Shown: positions 8,369-17,023, counted from the first letter of the stretch. The stretch is DNA of 64,000 nt from JAFAFN01 sp963707555 (GCA_963707555.1 CAVPQM010000013.1:1-64000), one strand, 5' to 3'. Notes: a model not told the origin generated them from the letters alone. A program made the numbers and translations.

Positions 8369-9676
8369 CTACATTCCGATCTCCTTGCGGACTCGGTCGC
8401 CGAGCTTCCAGAGATGTCCACCGCCGAAGATCACGCTCCCGGGCTCGCCAGTACCAGCGATGTCGTTGAGGAGCGCTACACCCAGCAGCAGACGGGCGCT
8501 CTCGGCGAAGCAGACGATTCGATGATGGTCCGCAACATGCTCGGGGTCGTGCTTCAAGGCGTTGTACTCGCGGAATACTGCCCTGCCCCACCGCTCTGAG
8601 TCGCCGACGAACTCCTCGAACGGGTCGCCGACACGAAGTGCGAGCTGCTGGGCGAAGAGCTTCCCTTGAGCCCATTTCGCTGGGCGCGCCGACTTCACCC
8701 ACGTCTCGATGCCCGACACCGAGTACATCAGCTGCATCTCTGGGGACGCGAAGCCTTGCCGGTACGGGCCGACAACGGTCTGCACCGCTCGCGGGTGTTC
8801 CGCTTCAAGCTCGATCCAGCGGCGAAGACCGTCCACCCCTCCGATCGTCTCCAGGTGAAACAGCGGCCACCGAGTGTCGGGAGCGTCCTGTGCTGGCGCC
8901 ATGAGGGACCGGTTCCAGAACCAGGGTCGACGATCGACGTACTCGTCGGGGTCAGGTTCGACGTCCACCTCGGCGATTCCTGTCGATGCTGGGACGAGCC
9001 CCTGGTGGGCGAAGTTGACCAGATCTTGGGTTCGGAGGATCGGACTCAGCAGGTCCGTGAACTCTGTCGGTGTGGTCGCCACGCACGTCACTGCTGTCGG
9101 CGATGAGAGCTCTCGGCGATCTTCGGCCCCGCCGACGAACCAATACGGCTCCACGCAGAGGGTGCGGCCGTCGCCCAGATCGATTCGCTGTTGGGAGTCC
9201 GTGGGAGCTTCGAGGCGTACCGTCCACGACTTGAGCAGTCCTTGTTCGCTGTTCGTCGTCGATTCGGTTGTGGCCTTCGCTCCGGCCCACGCTGAGATTC
9301 CGTGGAAATGGGCGTGTAGCTCGAGGAGCCGGCTGGACCGGAGGCGTTCGACCGAGAACCAGCCGACAGCCGATGTACCGGTGTAGTGAATCGAGCACGT
9401 GCGTGACCCGCCATGCCGTTCGATGACTCTCGGACTGTTGACCTGCAGCACGAGCACTGCGCCCGCTGATGAGACGCTGACGATCGCTGACGGTTCTCGG
9501 TAGTCCAGGTCATCGACAGCGTCAACGTCTTCGACAAGCGTTTCGATCGCCACTCCGTGCTCGCTAATGCGCATGTAGCCGCGCTCAGGTTCTTCTTCGA
9601 GCACGTCTTGGCTGTGGCCGTCGGGCCAGAAGCACCCGACGACACCATCTCTAACCATCTGGAAGTAGTCGGACAT
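8369..9676 (-). CDS. ApeA-like HEPN-domain protein, candidate anti-phage factor
   Basis: A 435-residue protein. The N-terminus (GVVGCFWPDG, then a beta-rich segment) and the middle region resemble ApeA N-terminal domains. The C-terminus is helical with a HEPN catalytic signature, R369 to H376 in REYNALKHDPE (R-X6-H with N between). ApeA of E. coli is a single-protein abortive-infection system with HEPN RNase features. I chose the ATG at 9676 (MSDYFQMVRDG) because sequence further upstream looks non-coding; its ribosome site is weak. It is a lone minus-strand gene between a toxin-antitoxin pair and an insertion sequence. Family assignment is by motif and layout only. Confidence 0.6.
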   Translation of the reverse strand: MSDYFQMVRDGVVGCFWPDGHSQDVLEEEPERGYMRISEHGVAIETLVEDVDAVDDLDYREPSAIVSVSSAGAVLVLQVNSPRVIERHGGSRTCSIHYTGTSAVGWFSVERLRSSRLLELHAHFHGISAWAGAKATTESTTNSEQGLLKSWTVRLEAPTDSQQRIDLGDGRTLCVEPYWFVGGAEDRRELSSPTAVTCVATTPTEFTDLLSPILRTQDLVNFAHQGLVPASTGIAEVDVEPDPDEYVDRRPWFWNRSLMAPAQDAPDTRWPLFHLETIGGVDGLRRWIELEAEHPRAVQTVVGPYRQGFASPEMQLMYSVSGIETWVKSARPAKWAQGKLFAQQLALRVGDPFEEFVGDSERWGRAVFREYNALKHDPEHVADHHRIVCFAESARLLLGVALLNDIAGTGEPGSVIFGGGHLWKLGDRVRKEIGM

Positions 9677-10038
9677 CGCAACAGCATCGCAGGGGAACCG
9701 AGACCGCCGGATGCCGGTCGGGCTCGACGACACGACGACGCGACACCAGAAGTGTGCGCTCGGCAGTCGCCCGCGGCAGCGAACCGAGCGGCAGCCAATG
9801 CTCGGCTCCCGCGTGGAGCCCCGGTGCACGACGACACGGTGCGCGGCGTACACCAGACCATCAGATCAGCAGAGTTCGAGCACGGCCTCCCGGCCATGGT
9901 TTCGGCCTACGGGGTGGGAGCTGCACGTCCGCCGACGATTCAGTGTTCGTGGCGATTGAGGTGAGCCCCTTGTAGTGGTCCAGGTGTTGTGCGGTCTGAT
10001 CGCCTCCGTCAATGTGACGGTGGCAGGAAAGGACCACG

Positions 10039-10317
10039 ATGTCTCGACGACGGCACACGCCGGAGCAGATCATCCGCAAACTCGCTGAAGGCCAGAAGCT
10101 GCTGGCCGGCGGCATGACCGTCGAGGAGGTGTGCCGGCAGTTCGGCATCGCTGAATCGACCTGGGCGCGTTGGCTTGCCCAGTACGGCGGCATGAAGGCC
10201 GACGACGCCAAGCGACTCAAGGAGCTCGAGGGCGAGAACGCTCGGCTGAAGAAGCTCCTCGCCGAGGCCGAGCTCGACAAGTCGATGCTGCGGGAGATCG
10301 CGGAGGGAAACTTCTGA
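10039..10317 (+). CDS. IS3 transposase OrfA
   Basis: A 92-residue protein with an N-terminal helix-turn-helix (RHTPEQIIRKLAEGQKLLAG, then VEEVCRQFGIAESTWARW) and a C-terminal leucine-zipper stretch (LKELEGENARLKKLLAEAEL) used for multimerisation. It starts at ATG 10039 after AGGAAAGG. Its last codons GAG GGA AAC TTC TGA hold a -1 slippery heptamer, so part of the translation should continue into OrfB. Confidence 0.9.
   Translation: MSRRRHTPEQIIRKLAEGQKLLAGGMTVEEVCRQFGIAESTWARWLAQYGGMKADDAKRLKELEGENARLKKLLAEAELDKSMLREIAEGNF
10305..10311 (+). promoter_or_regulatory. programmed -1 frameshift heptamer G GGA AAC
   Basis: In the OrfA frame the bases read G GGA AAC, the classic X XXY YYZ slippery pattern, two codons before the OrfA stop. 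After a -1 slip the frame continues ...G K L L T P N R... into OrfB, which is exactly the frame of the integrase domain. Confidence 0.7.
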
Positions 10318-11171
10318 CCCCGAACCGGCGACGCAGCGCCGTGACGATGCTGCAGAACCGTTTCGGGGTCTCCGAACGACGAGCGTGCACGGTCGTCGGC
10401 CAGCACCGGTCCACCCAACGCCTCGTCCCGCCGGCTCCTGGCGATGACGAGGCCCAGCTGCGCGAGTTCCTCCGGGCGTTCGCGAAGCGCCGCCCCCGGT
10501 GGGGATGGCGACGAGCAGCCACCGCGCTGCGACGCGACGGCTGGTCGGTGAACAACAAGCGGGTGCGGCGCCTGTGGCGCGACGAAGGACTGCAGGTGCC
10601 GACGAAGAAACGCAAGAAGCGCTTGGCTGGCATCGGCACCCACGTCGGGACGATGTGCCCGATCTGCCCGGACGCGTTGTGGGCGATGGACTTCCAGTTC
10701 GACCACACCATCGACGGCCGCCAGGTGAAGATCCTCAACGTCATCGACGAGTACACCCGAGAAGCCCTCGCGACGGTCGTCGAGCACAACATCGACGCCG
10801 ATCACGTCGTGGCGGTCCTCGACCGACTCAGCGTCGAACGGGGACGCCCACCGGGGTTCGTGCGCTTCGACAACGGACCCGAGTTCGTCGCCCACGCCAT
10901 GGTCGACTGGGCGGCTGCGGTCGGCACCGGCACCGTGTTCATCGACCCCGGCTCGCCGTGGCAGAACGCTTGGATCGAGTCGTTCAACGGGCGGATGCGC
11001 GACGAGCTGTTGAACCTGTGGCAGTTCGACTCGCTACTCGAAGCGCAGGTGATCATCGGCGACTGGAGAATCGACTACAACACCAACCGACCCCACTCGG
11101 CCCACGGCGACCTCACCCCAACCGAGTTCGCCCAAGCCTGGACCACCGACCACCAACTGGAACCCGCATAG
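10305..11171 (+). CDS. IS3 transposase OrfB (expressed as OrfAB fusion)
   Basis: About 285 residues of DDE integrase (rve) sequence. An HTH_21-like segment (RWGWRRAATALRRDGWSVNN) is followed by the catalytic triad: D in WAMDFQFD, D in VRFDNGPEF, and E in NAWIESFNGRMRDE. No good start codon exists at the head of the domain, so the product is most likely the OrfAB fusion made by -1 frameshifting at 10305-10311. The frame is uninterrupted to TAG at 11171, so the element may be active. Confidence 0.9.
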   Translation, partial: GKLLTPNRRRSAVTMLQNRFGVSERRACTVVGQHRSTQRLVPPAPGDDEAQLREFLRAFAKRRPRWGWRRAATALRRDGWSVNNKRVRRLWRDEGLQVPTKKRKKRLAGIGTHVGTMCPICPDALWAMDFQFDHTIDGRQVKILNVIDEYTREALATVVEHNIDADHVVAVLDRLSVERGRPPGFVRFDNGPEFVAHAMVDWAAAVGTGTVFIDPGSPWQNAWIESFNGRMRDELLNLWQFDSLLEAQVIIGDWRIDYNTNRPHSAHGDLTPTEFAQAWTTDHQLEPA

Positions 11172-11281
11172 CCCCTGGACCACTCATGGGGTCCCTCTCA
11201 GCTCCCCGTTGACCGATCAACGCTGGCCGGTTCCCGATCCTCCCAGGTTCAGTCGGGATCAGTCGCCGGTGTTTTGATGCT

Positions 11282-11938
11282 TCACACCCCGCCGGGAGTG
11301 TGCTCAGCGCGCAGCCAGTCCGGCCGATGGCCGACGAACTCGACCGATTGCCAGAAGTCAAGATACTCCTCGGGCAGCGGGGGGAGATCCAGGGGCGGGA
11401 TCTTCTTCGCTGAGTACTGGACTACCTCGAAGGGTGCGCCGTCGAACTCGAAGGAGCGGAGGATCTTCTGAGCATTCCGGCTACATGTGTCGGCCGGGCA
11501 GACGCCGATCAGGATGTCACCGGACTGGGCCGTGAAGTTCTGCTGACCGTTGACCGCCATGAGGAAGACCCACTCGAGCCCCGGTGGCAGAGCCGCGGGA
11601 AGTGCAACAGGGCCGTCGATGTCGATCAAGGCGCCGTCGAAAATATCGACGAGTCGTGCAGGCGGTTCCTGGGCCGGGCGCGACGCGGTTGTGGCGGTGT
11701 CCTGCTGAAGCGGATCTTCGCGGAGAGCGGCTCCAGCGATCGCGACGGCCACGACAGCAGCAGCCACTAGGGCAGCGGGGATCCGTCGGTGCCGGCGCCG
11801 CTCCGGCATCGCCGTCACGTATGCCGACGGCAACGGTGCCTCGAAGAGATGTGCGGGATCTGTGCCGTCGATGCGGTTCGCGGTCCTGGTGACCATCTTG
11901 CGCACCTCCGTCGGCACCTCGGTCCGGGTCTGCGTCAT
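11282..11938 (-). CDS. single-pass membrane protein encoded with an ECF sigma factor
   Basis: 218 residues: about 50 hydrophilic N-terminal residues, one membrane segment (PAALVAAAVVAVAIAGAAL), then about 150 residues outside the membrane with two cysteines (GVCPADTC) and a proline-rich tail. Its ATG (11938) overlaps the sigma factor stop as ATGA. Membrane partners coupled to ECF sigma factors are often anti-sigma factors, but I see no zinc-binding HX3CX2C motif, so the role is inferred from position only. Confidence 0.7.
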   Translation of the reverse strand: MTQTRTEVPTEVRKMVTRTANRIDGTDPAHLFEAPLPSAYVTAMPERRRHRRIPAALVAAAVVAVAIAGAALREDPLQQDTATTASRPAQEPPARLVDIFDGALIDIDGPVALPAALPPGLEWVFLMAVNGQQNFTAQSGDILIGVCPADTCSRNAQKILRSFEFDGAPFEVVQYSAKKIPPLDLPPLPEEYLDFWQSVEFVGHRPDWLRAEHTPGGV

Positions 11939-12442
11939 GTCAGTTCCTCCTCGAGCGAGTGGGCGAGCGCCTTGCGCGCTCGGTAGAGGTGCACGCGCAC
12001 CGTGGCGGCGCTGCAGCCGATCGTCCGTGCGGCTTCGGCCGCGCTCGAATTCGTCGACCCAACACAGAAGGGCAGCGGCTCTCTGATTATCGCTGAGCCT
12101 GCCCAACGCTGCTGCGAGTCGAGAGTCCATCGGGTCGACCACGTCAGCCGGATAGCTGTGCTCGAGGTTGTCGGCACTCCGGCTAAGCGCAGCGCGTTCG
12201 CGGCCCTTGCGTCGAAGCTCGTTGAGCGACCGCCGGTACGTGACAGTTCTCAACCACGCCCCCGGATCCTCGACATCGCCTATGCGGTCCGCGAGTTGGA
12301 TGAACGCCTCCTGCACGATGTCCTCCGCTGAAGCGAGGTCACCCAACAAGTGCGCAGCGACCGCCAGAGCCCGAGCGCGGTGTGCGCGGAACAGCTCGTT
12401 AAGCTCCTCCTCGGCTCCTATGTCGGCGCGTAGCTCGACCAT
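11935..12442 (-). CDS. ECF-type RNA polymerase sigma factor, frameshifted in region 4
   Basis: Region 2 is clear (LFRAHRARALAVAAHLLGDL, SAEDIVQEAFIQLADR, then WLRTVTYRRSLNELRRK). Homology then switches frame inside region 4 near 12050: CWVDEF continues one base over as SAAEAARTIGCSAATVRVHL and ends ...LEEELT at 11935. One base is extra in TTCGAGC. Uncorrected, the frame runs on through the downstream gene. The ATG at 12442 (MVELRADIG) is chosen because GAGGAA lies about seven bases upstream; an earlier ATG at 12484 has no ribosome site. An intact gene would give about 168 residues. Confidence 0.75.
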
Positions 12443-12527
12443 GCCCGCTTCCTCATCAGGTTTCGCTTCGTAGCAGTTGCCCATTTATATGAAGACACCG
12501 CAACCGTCGCCAGCGTGTACACAACGG

Positions 12528-13412
12528 TCAGCCGTTCAGCAGCTGTTCGCGGCTTCCGCCGCACCACGCCCGCCAGTTGCTGGCGAAGTCGTCCCAGCGG
12601 TCCCTGGTCACCGCGCCGATGTAGTTATCCCACAGTTGACCGTGCCACTCCTCGTGTCCGCCGAGGACGCCTTCGATGTCGAACAGCATCTGGGGACCGC
12701 CGAGCACCGCGTCGAGGTTGTATCCAGCAACCTCGATGTAGAGCTTGCGGAGCTCGAAGTTCCGGAACAGATGCTCGATGAAGAGGAAGGATCCAAGGAA
12801 AACCCGCCCTTCAGTCGGTCGCCCGCTCAGGGACAAGATGGCGAAGTAGCAGTGGCGGGACTTCAGCGACAGATCGTACGCGGCGAAGTAGGCGAACGGC
12901 CGCTCCCCTGCCTCGGCGATGAAGTGGCACCGCTGGTGGTTCCACATCTGGGATTGGAACTCATCGAACGACGGTGTCTCCCCACGGAACCTCCATCGCT
13001 GTCCGCGTTCAGGTGCGGTCGCGGCGATGTACATGAGCTCGATGTCCCGTGGCAGCACTGGTCGTAGGCGAACCGCTTCGGGATCCACGTCGTCGAGGGT
13101 GGCGGCGACCAGGTCCGAGGGAACCGTGCCCCACCTTGATTCGATCCAGCCGCACGCTTCTCCGACGGTACTGACGGTGGACAGCAACTGGCGTTCGAGT
13201 CCGCGCCCGGCACGACTGATCAAGGACAGCAATGCCGCTCGAGTCAGACCACCGGAACTCAGCTCGTCTAGGGTGGTGTCGAATCCAAACGAGTCAGGCA
13301 GTTCAGCTGGCCACATTGTTCGTAGGTACTGCTCGAACACGTCGACGGTTGCGGCTGCCTCCGAGTTCTGCTGGGGCGGCGCGCTGAGGTTGGTGGGGTC
13401 GGTCGTCGTCAC
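12528..13412 (-). CDS. GNAT-like acetyltransferase with N-terminal carrier-like domain
   Basis: 294 residues. Residues 15-100 have the layout of an acyl-carrier domain (FEQYLRTMWPAELP, FDTTLDELSSGGLTRAALLS, then a VGEACGWIE-like last helix). The usual DSL/DSI phosphopantetheine serine motif is replaced by SSGGLTRA, so it may be degenerate. Residues 125-280 look like a GNAT fold (LRPVLPRDIELMY, FIAEAGERPFAYFAAYDL, RKLYIEVAGYN). The start is GTG 13412 with GGAAGGA upstream, overlapping the preceding stop as GTGA. It is the third gene of a tightly overlapping operon with a lipoprotein hydrolase and an exported protein. The substrate is unknown. Confidence 0.6.
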   Translation of the reverse strand: MTTTDPTNLSAPPQQNSEAAATVDVFEQYLRTMWPAELPDSFGFDTTLDELSSGGLTRAALLSLISRAGRGLERQLLSTVSTVGEACGWIESRWGTVPSDLVAATLDDVDPEAVRLRPVLPRDIELMYIAATAPERGQRWRFRGETPSFDEFQSQMWNHQRCHFIAEAGERPFAYFAAYDLSLKSRHCYFAILSLSGRPTEGRVFLGSFLFIEHLFRNFELRKLYIEVAGYNLDAVLGGPQMLFDIEGVLGGHEEWHGQLWDNYIGAVTRDRWDDFASNWRAWCGGSREQLLNG

Positions 13413-14731
13413 GATGGTTCCTTCCAGCATTCGACAACGTCGGGGCTGCCGTGGGGTCCTGATGAGAGCTCGTGGACAACGGCGTCGGGGTAGGCGCCGA
13501 GCCAACGCTCGGTTGCGGGACCGGCGATGACGTCGTTCTTGTGAGCGACTATGCAGAGCTGTTCGATACGCGGCGCGGGCAGTCCGCTCCCCTCGCCCTT
13601 GCACGGTGAATGCAGGACCGACAGCGCCGAGCCGATCGCCAGCGACGGCTCGGCAGGCGCTTCGCCCGGGTAGGCCGCGCAGACCTCGGAGTAGTAGGCG
13701 AGTGATGAGGGCGCGACGCTGAGAGTCCCGAAGCGGCCCCATGCTGCGTCGGAGGTCTGTGCGACGACGCGGAGCACGTCGATCGTCTGCTCCGCACCGC
13801 CGGTGGCGAGCGCTAGCGCTTGCTGTATCTGCTGGGGCTGCTTTGCTCCAACAGCGATCGCGCTTCGGAGGTCCGCTCCGCTAACCGGAAGGCTACGGCC
13901 TTCGATTGCTACAGGGTTGGCGTCGAGCGCCGCTGCTGCGGCTGCGACGTCGTGATCGGAGCATCCGGGGCAATAATCGGCGAGCGCTTGATTTGCAGCC
14001 GCAGCCCGGTCCCGAAGCAAATTGCCGAGACTGCCATCGGGCGGCGCAGGGTCTACCAGGATGGTCCATGCCGGACTCACCGCTTCATCAAGGTAGAGGC
14101 GTCGTACGGAACCGAACGATGCGCCGATGTAGCCGTCCAGGGCCACGTCCTCGTTTTGCAGTGCTGAAGTCACCGCAGCTCGGTAGCTCATGGGGTTCCA
14201 CCCACCGTGTTCGAGCTCGGGGTCGCAGGCCTGGCGCATCCGGGACGCTGCTTCTGCCAGCGAGTTCTCGCTGGTTCGACTGAGCGTTGCCCGGCCTTCG
14301 CGGAGCCATTGCTCGGCGGCCTTCTCGCACGCAGATGATGGGTTCGGCTTGTAGGTCCACGGCTCCTCGAGCGCGATGAGGCGGTACTCATCGAGGAGCG
14401 GCTTCGGTAACGCCTCGACAAAGGAATCCAGCACGTCCGCCGACCCGAGCGCGAGTCCGGGGCCTCCTAGGTCGATCACCACAGCCGAATTGGCTGAGGG
14501 ATTGCCGGCCACGTAGTAGCGGTAGCCGTCGCTAACTGCGCAGCCGCTCTGGCGTAGTCCTCCGCACGTGGGCCCAGATTCCTCTAGTACCGGAATTGTC
14601 GCTCCTTCCGGTGACCGGGTTGCCGTCATTGCCGGCTGCTCGGGCTCCGAGCAGCCGGCAACGACTAGACAAGTGGCCGTGACGAACCCTGCGACTACGC
14701 AGCGCTGTCGACTGGCAAGGCCCGGGTTCAC
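13409..14731 (-). CDS. lipoprotein alpha/beta-hydrolase
   Basis: 440 residues. The start is GTG 14731, overlapping the upstream stop as GTGA. The N-terminus has a signal (CVVAGFVTATCLVVAGC) ending in a lipobox, so the protein should be membrane-tethered outside. The body reads like an S33 or TAP-type hydrolase: oxyanion region VIDLGGPG, EEPWTYKP-like segment, nucleophile elbow GASFGS (about residue 205), a lid with many cysteines, and a late histidine in SSGPHGSPD. It lies in an operon with an exported protein and a GNAT protein. A role as peptidase or esterase acting on the exported partner is inference. Confidence 0.65.
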   Translation of the reverse strand: MNPGLASRQRCVVAGFVTATCLVVAGCSEPEQPAMTATRSPEGATIPVLEESGPTCGGLRQSGCAVSDGYRYYVAGNPSANSAVVIDLGGPGLALGSADVLDSFVEALPKPLLDEYRLIALEEPWTYKPNPSSACEKAAEQWLREGRATLSRTSENSLAEAASRMRQACDPELEHGGWNPMSYRAAVTSALQNEDVALDGYIGASFGSVRRLYLDEAVSPAWTILVDPAPPDGSLGNLLRDRAAAANQALADYCPGCSDHDVAAAAAALDANPVAIEGRSLPVSGADLRSAIAVGAKQPQQIQQALALATGGAEQTIDVLRVVAQTSDAAWGRFGTLSVAPSSLAYYSEVCAAYPGEAPAEPSLAIGSALSVLHSPCKGEGSGLPAPRIEQLCIVAHKNDVIAGPATERWLGAYPDAVVHELSSGPHGSPDVVECWKEPS

Positions 14732-15756
14732 CAACCTGTGTCGTAGGCCCACAGGTTGTCCTTCTCGTAGTAGCCGCCAGTGGTGTGGAAGTCGCCGAAG
14801 GTTGCCCACGTGTAGTCAGCCATGACGAGCTCCTGGCCCGCCCATGTGTCGAGTGCAATCAGGGCGTCAACGCTCAGCTGGCCCGCGGCTTCTCCCTTGT
14901 AGGTCGACTGGAGCTCGAAGGTTCCACCGTCGGCGAAGGTGGTGGTGCCCGAGCACGAACGAACCGGCAGCTTCGCGGAGAAGGCACCCAGCGAGACGTT
15001 GATCTCAGCCAAGGGATTGCAGCTTGTGACGGGACTGTTGGGCCAGAAGTTCCGTAGCGTGGTGACCCGGTTCTTCGTCCCAGACCACGGGCGCGATCGC
15101 ACCGTTAGTTCCTTCACCGAGTACTTGTGAAGGACCCCGTTACCGCGTGGGACAGCGGTGGCATAGCGGTTGTACGCCCAGGTATCGCGAGTCTCCGAGC
15201 CTTCGACCAGCTTGAACTTCTGGAAGCACGTGGTGAACTTGTGACCCACGTTGTGATGGAACGTGACACAGTGCCCAGGTTGGATAGCGTTGGCACCCAG
15301 GACATCTTGGAGGGTGTTCATCCCGAGTCCCTGGGCTGCCGGTGTGGCACCATACGGGACTTCGTCTGAGCCGTGCCCGGTCTTCATTCCAATGGCGTGG
15401 GCGACGTCCTGGTTGGACTCCGGGTCTGCGGCGGTCACGATTCGCACCTCCTCGATGACCTCGTTTCCATCCCAGGCCACCGAGCCGTGCGCAGGAGATA
15501 CCCCGGAGCGGACGCCTCGTCGGTCCAGGAGCCGACCCTGTCGTGCCGAGTCGTTGAGGAACTCCCGAGCAGCGTCGTCTCGCGCCTTGGTGTTGCCGGT
15601 CTAGCGGAAGGCGGAGCCCCTAACGGATTCCATCCGTGTCACGGTCTCCCGCCGTTCGCCTTGGCCGGTCGCCTGTGCCCCGGCAGTTGGCGCCGCAGCC
15701 ATGAGCGCGGCCAGGGCCGTCGGCGCTGCGAGTGCTGCCTTGTGCTTACCCTTCAT
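14728..15756 (-). pseudogene. exported protein of unknown family, interrupted by in-frame TAG
   Basis: ATG 15756 follows a strong GGAGGGAAG site and begins a Sec signal peptide (MKGKHKAALAAPTALAALMA, cleavage near AGAQA). Codon 52 is TAG (15601-15603). The same frame then stays open for 290 codons to TGA 14728, with GTG 15480 as a possible internal start. The downstream part has four cysteines (HCVTF, TTCF, SCNP, RSCSG), many aromatics and no family that I recognise. Without readthrough or a sequence error, the mature domain would lack its export signal. It leads the overlapping operon with the lipoprotein hydrolase and the GNAT protein. Confidence 0.6.
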
Positions 15757-16284
15757 CGCTTCCCTCCGTCGTTTGGAGCGCCCAAAGGCCCACGCCTGCG
15801 AGCGCCGTCGTCAGGGCGCAAGTCCGTCGAGCGCGAGCGGCTAGTGCCACTGCCGACGCGCCAGCCGGTCATCCTCCCCGTCGGGCAAGGTAGACGGTCT
15901 CGGTGGCACGCTGCGACGGAAATGTGGTCCAAGTTTTGATCTTGTCGGCTCACGTAGCGCGTCCAACGGAGTTGCGGACGATCAGAGAAATCGTCGATCC
16001 ACAATGCCGACAACAGCAACCACATCGCGAGAGATGTTGATGACGACCTGCCCACCCGACTAGCGCGAAAGTAGTCCGCTTGGCGGTCGAGATCGCAGCC
16101 TCATGGAGTGGGGGTGGTTGTAGCAGCAAGGAGGCGGGGTCGGCAGTGCAGCGAAGGATTCGACGGTATCGACTGGCTGACTGATGGCACCACTTGCACG
16201 CGATGCTGTGCCAGCACTTTGCATGAGGGCATTACTGGAAATGAGACACGAAGCAAGCTCTGGTGATGCGGACCCGAGTCTCAA
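15757..16284. other. 528-bp spacer without recognisable gene
   Basis: No open frame here has a ribosome site or a recognisable domain, and no RNA gene is evident. It presumably contains the promoter of the exported-protein operon near 15760-15830. GC content looks lower than in flanking housekeeping genes. Confidence 0.5.
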
Positions 16285-16662
16285 CTACCGCGTCAGGACG
16301 AGCACGAGGCCGTCGAGTGCGAGCTCCATCCATGCCCGCAAGTGCCGGTCGAGCGCGACACGGCAACGCCGGTCGAGGACCGTGCGGCCCGCCTCGGTCC
16401 CGACAGGCGAGCGGAGGATGACGCGGTGGTGGTCGTCGAGCTCGGCCACGAGCGCGGTGCCGACGGGCCAGCCCAATGCCTCGGCGATGTCGGTCAGGCT
16501 GAGCCGACCGCGGTCGAGCCGCCGGGTGGCAGTGCGGTCCGTCGGCGACGCCACCGGAGCGGCGAGCAGCGGTGCTGGCACCGTTGGCCGGGGACCCAGC
16601 GACGTAGGGCGGTTGCTGGTGGTGACGCTGATGGGCAGGGGCGGGATTCGCGACGAGCTCAT
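16285..16662 (-). CDS. AbrB/SpoVT-like small DNA-binding protein (tentative)
   Basis: 125 residues from ATG 16662. Two half-similar segments resemble swapped-hairpin AbrB folds: RLSLTDIAEALGWPVGTALV and, near the C-terminus, VALDRHLRAWMELALDG. A short, proline-rich N-terminus precedes them. The ribosome site is weak. It is the last gene before tRNA-Leu and may be an island regulator or an orphan antitoxin-like protein. The family call is low confidence. Confidence 0.45.
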   Translation of the reverse strand: MSSSRIPPLPISVTTSNRPTSLGPRPTVPAPLLAAPVASPTDRTATRRLDRGRLSLTDIAEALGWPVGTALVAELDDHHRVILRSPVGTEAGRTVLDRRCRVALDRHLRAWMELALDGLVLVLTR

Positions 16663-16762
16663 CGCTCGGTGTCCACGGTCTCGTGTCGCCAAATGGGGGT
16701 GATGTGCGGGCATGGAGCCAGGATGCAGAACCAGGACGCCGCTGAACATCGGCCAACGGCGT

Positions 16763-16809
16763 GGTTCTCGCCCATCCGGTCGGCGAAGCCGGTCGGATGA
16801 GCGAGAACC
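16763..16809. repeat. 47-bp inverted repeat
   Basis: Arms 16763-16778 (GGTTCTCGCCCATCCG) and 16794-16809 pair over 16 bases with one mismatch, and the 15-base loop holds a second small hairpin (CGGC/GCCG). It lies between the AbrB-like gene and tRNA-Leu. Its role is unknown. Confidence 0.6.
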
Positions 16810-17000
16810 ATCCGAAGGGATGAGTTGGCCTCATCCCGGCTTCGAGGCGACCCATCGACGGTCGCTGGAGCGACGCGGTGAGAGACGACGTCACAGGGTA
16901 CGGGCGCGGCCGACGAGGGTCGGACCGGAGGGGCCGTGCTTGGGGCGGAGCGACTGCTCGACGCTTCCCGTGACGGTGCGCAGACGTCGTGCGCTCGAAA

Positions 17001-17016
17001 GTGGGAGATCTCCCAC
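17001..17016 (-). terminator. palindromic terminator after tRNA-Leu
   Basis: GTGGGAGATCTCCCAC is a perfect 16-base palindrome (six-base stem with a GATC loop) seven bases beyond the tRNA 3' end on the minus strand. It is followed by TTTC. Confidence 0.5.
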
Positions 17017-17023
17017 GGTTTCG

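Larger units (their letters stand above)
9966..11192 (+). mobile_element. IS3-family insertion sequence (IS407-group-like)
   Basis: About 1.2 kb with two overlapping transposase frames. Imperfect terminal inverted repeats share AGTGGTCCAGG: left at 9974-9984, right as its complement at 11174-11184, each flanked by CCCC/GGGG. The ends could be set at TG (9971) and CA (11185), the usual IS3 termini, or slightly further out. I see no convincing target duplication at either choice. The element looks intact. Confidence 0.8.

Noticed and set aside
9966..11192. Target-site duplication flanking the IS
   Set aside because: No matching 3- or 4-base direct repeat exists at either plausible pair of ends; CCCC and GGGG at the flanks are inverted, not direct.
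14088..14360. Small genes within the lipoprotein hydrolase region
   Set aside because: They are shadow frames of the hydrolase without ribosome sites.
15753..16055. 100-codon minus-strand frame upstream of the exported protein
   Set aside because: It has no ribosome site, a composition of low-complexity Arg/Ser, and overlaps the likely promoter region.
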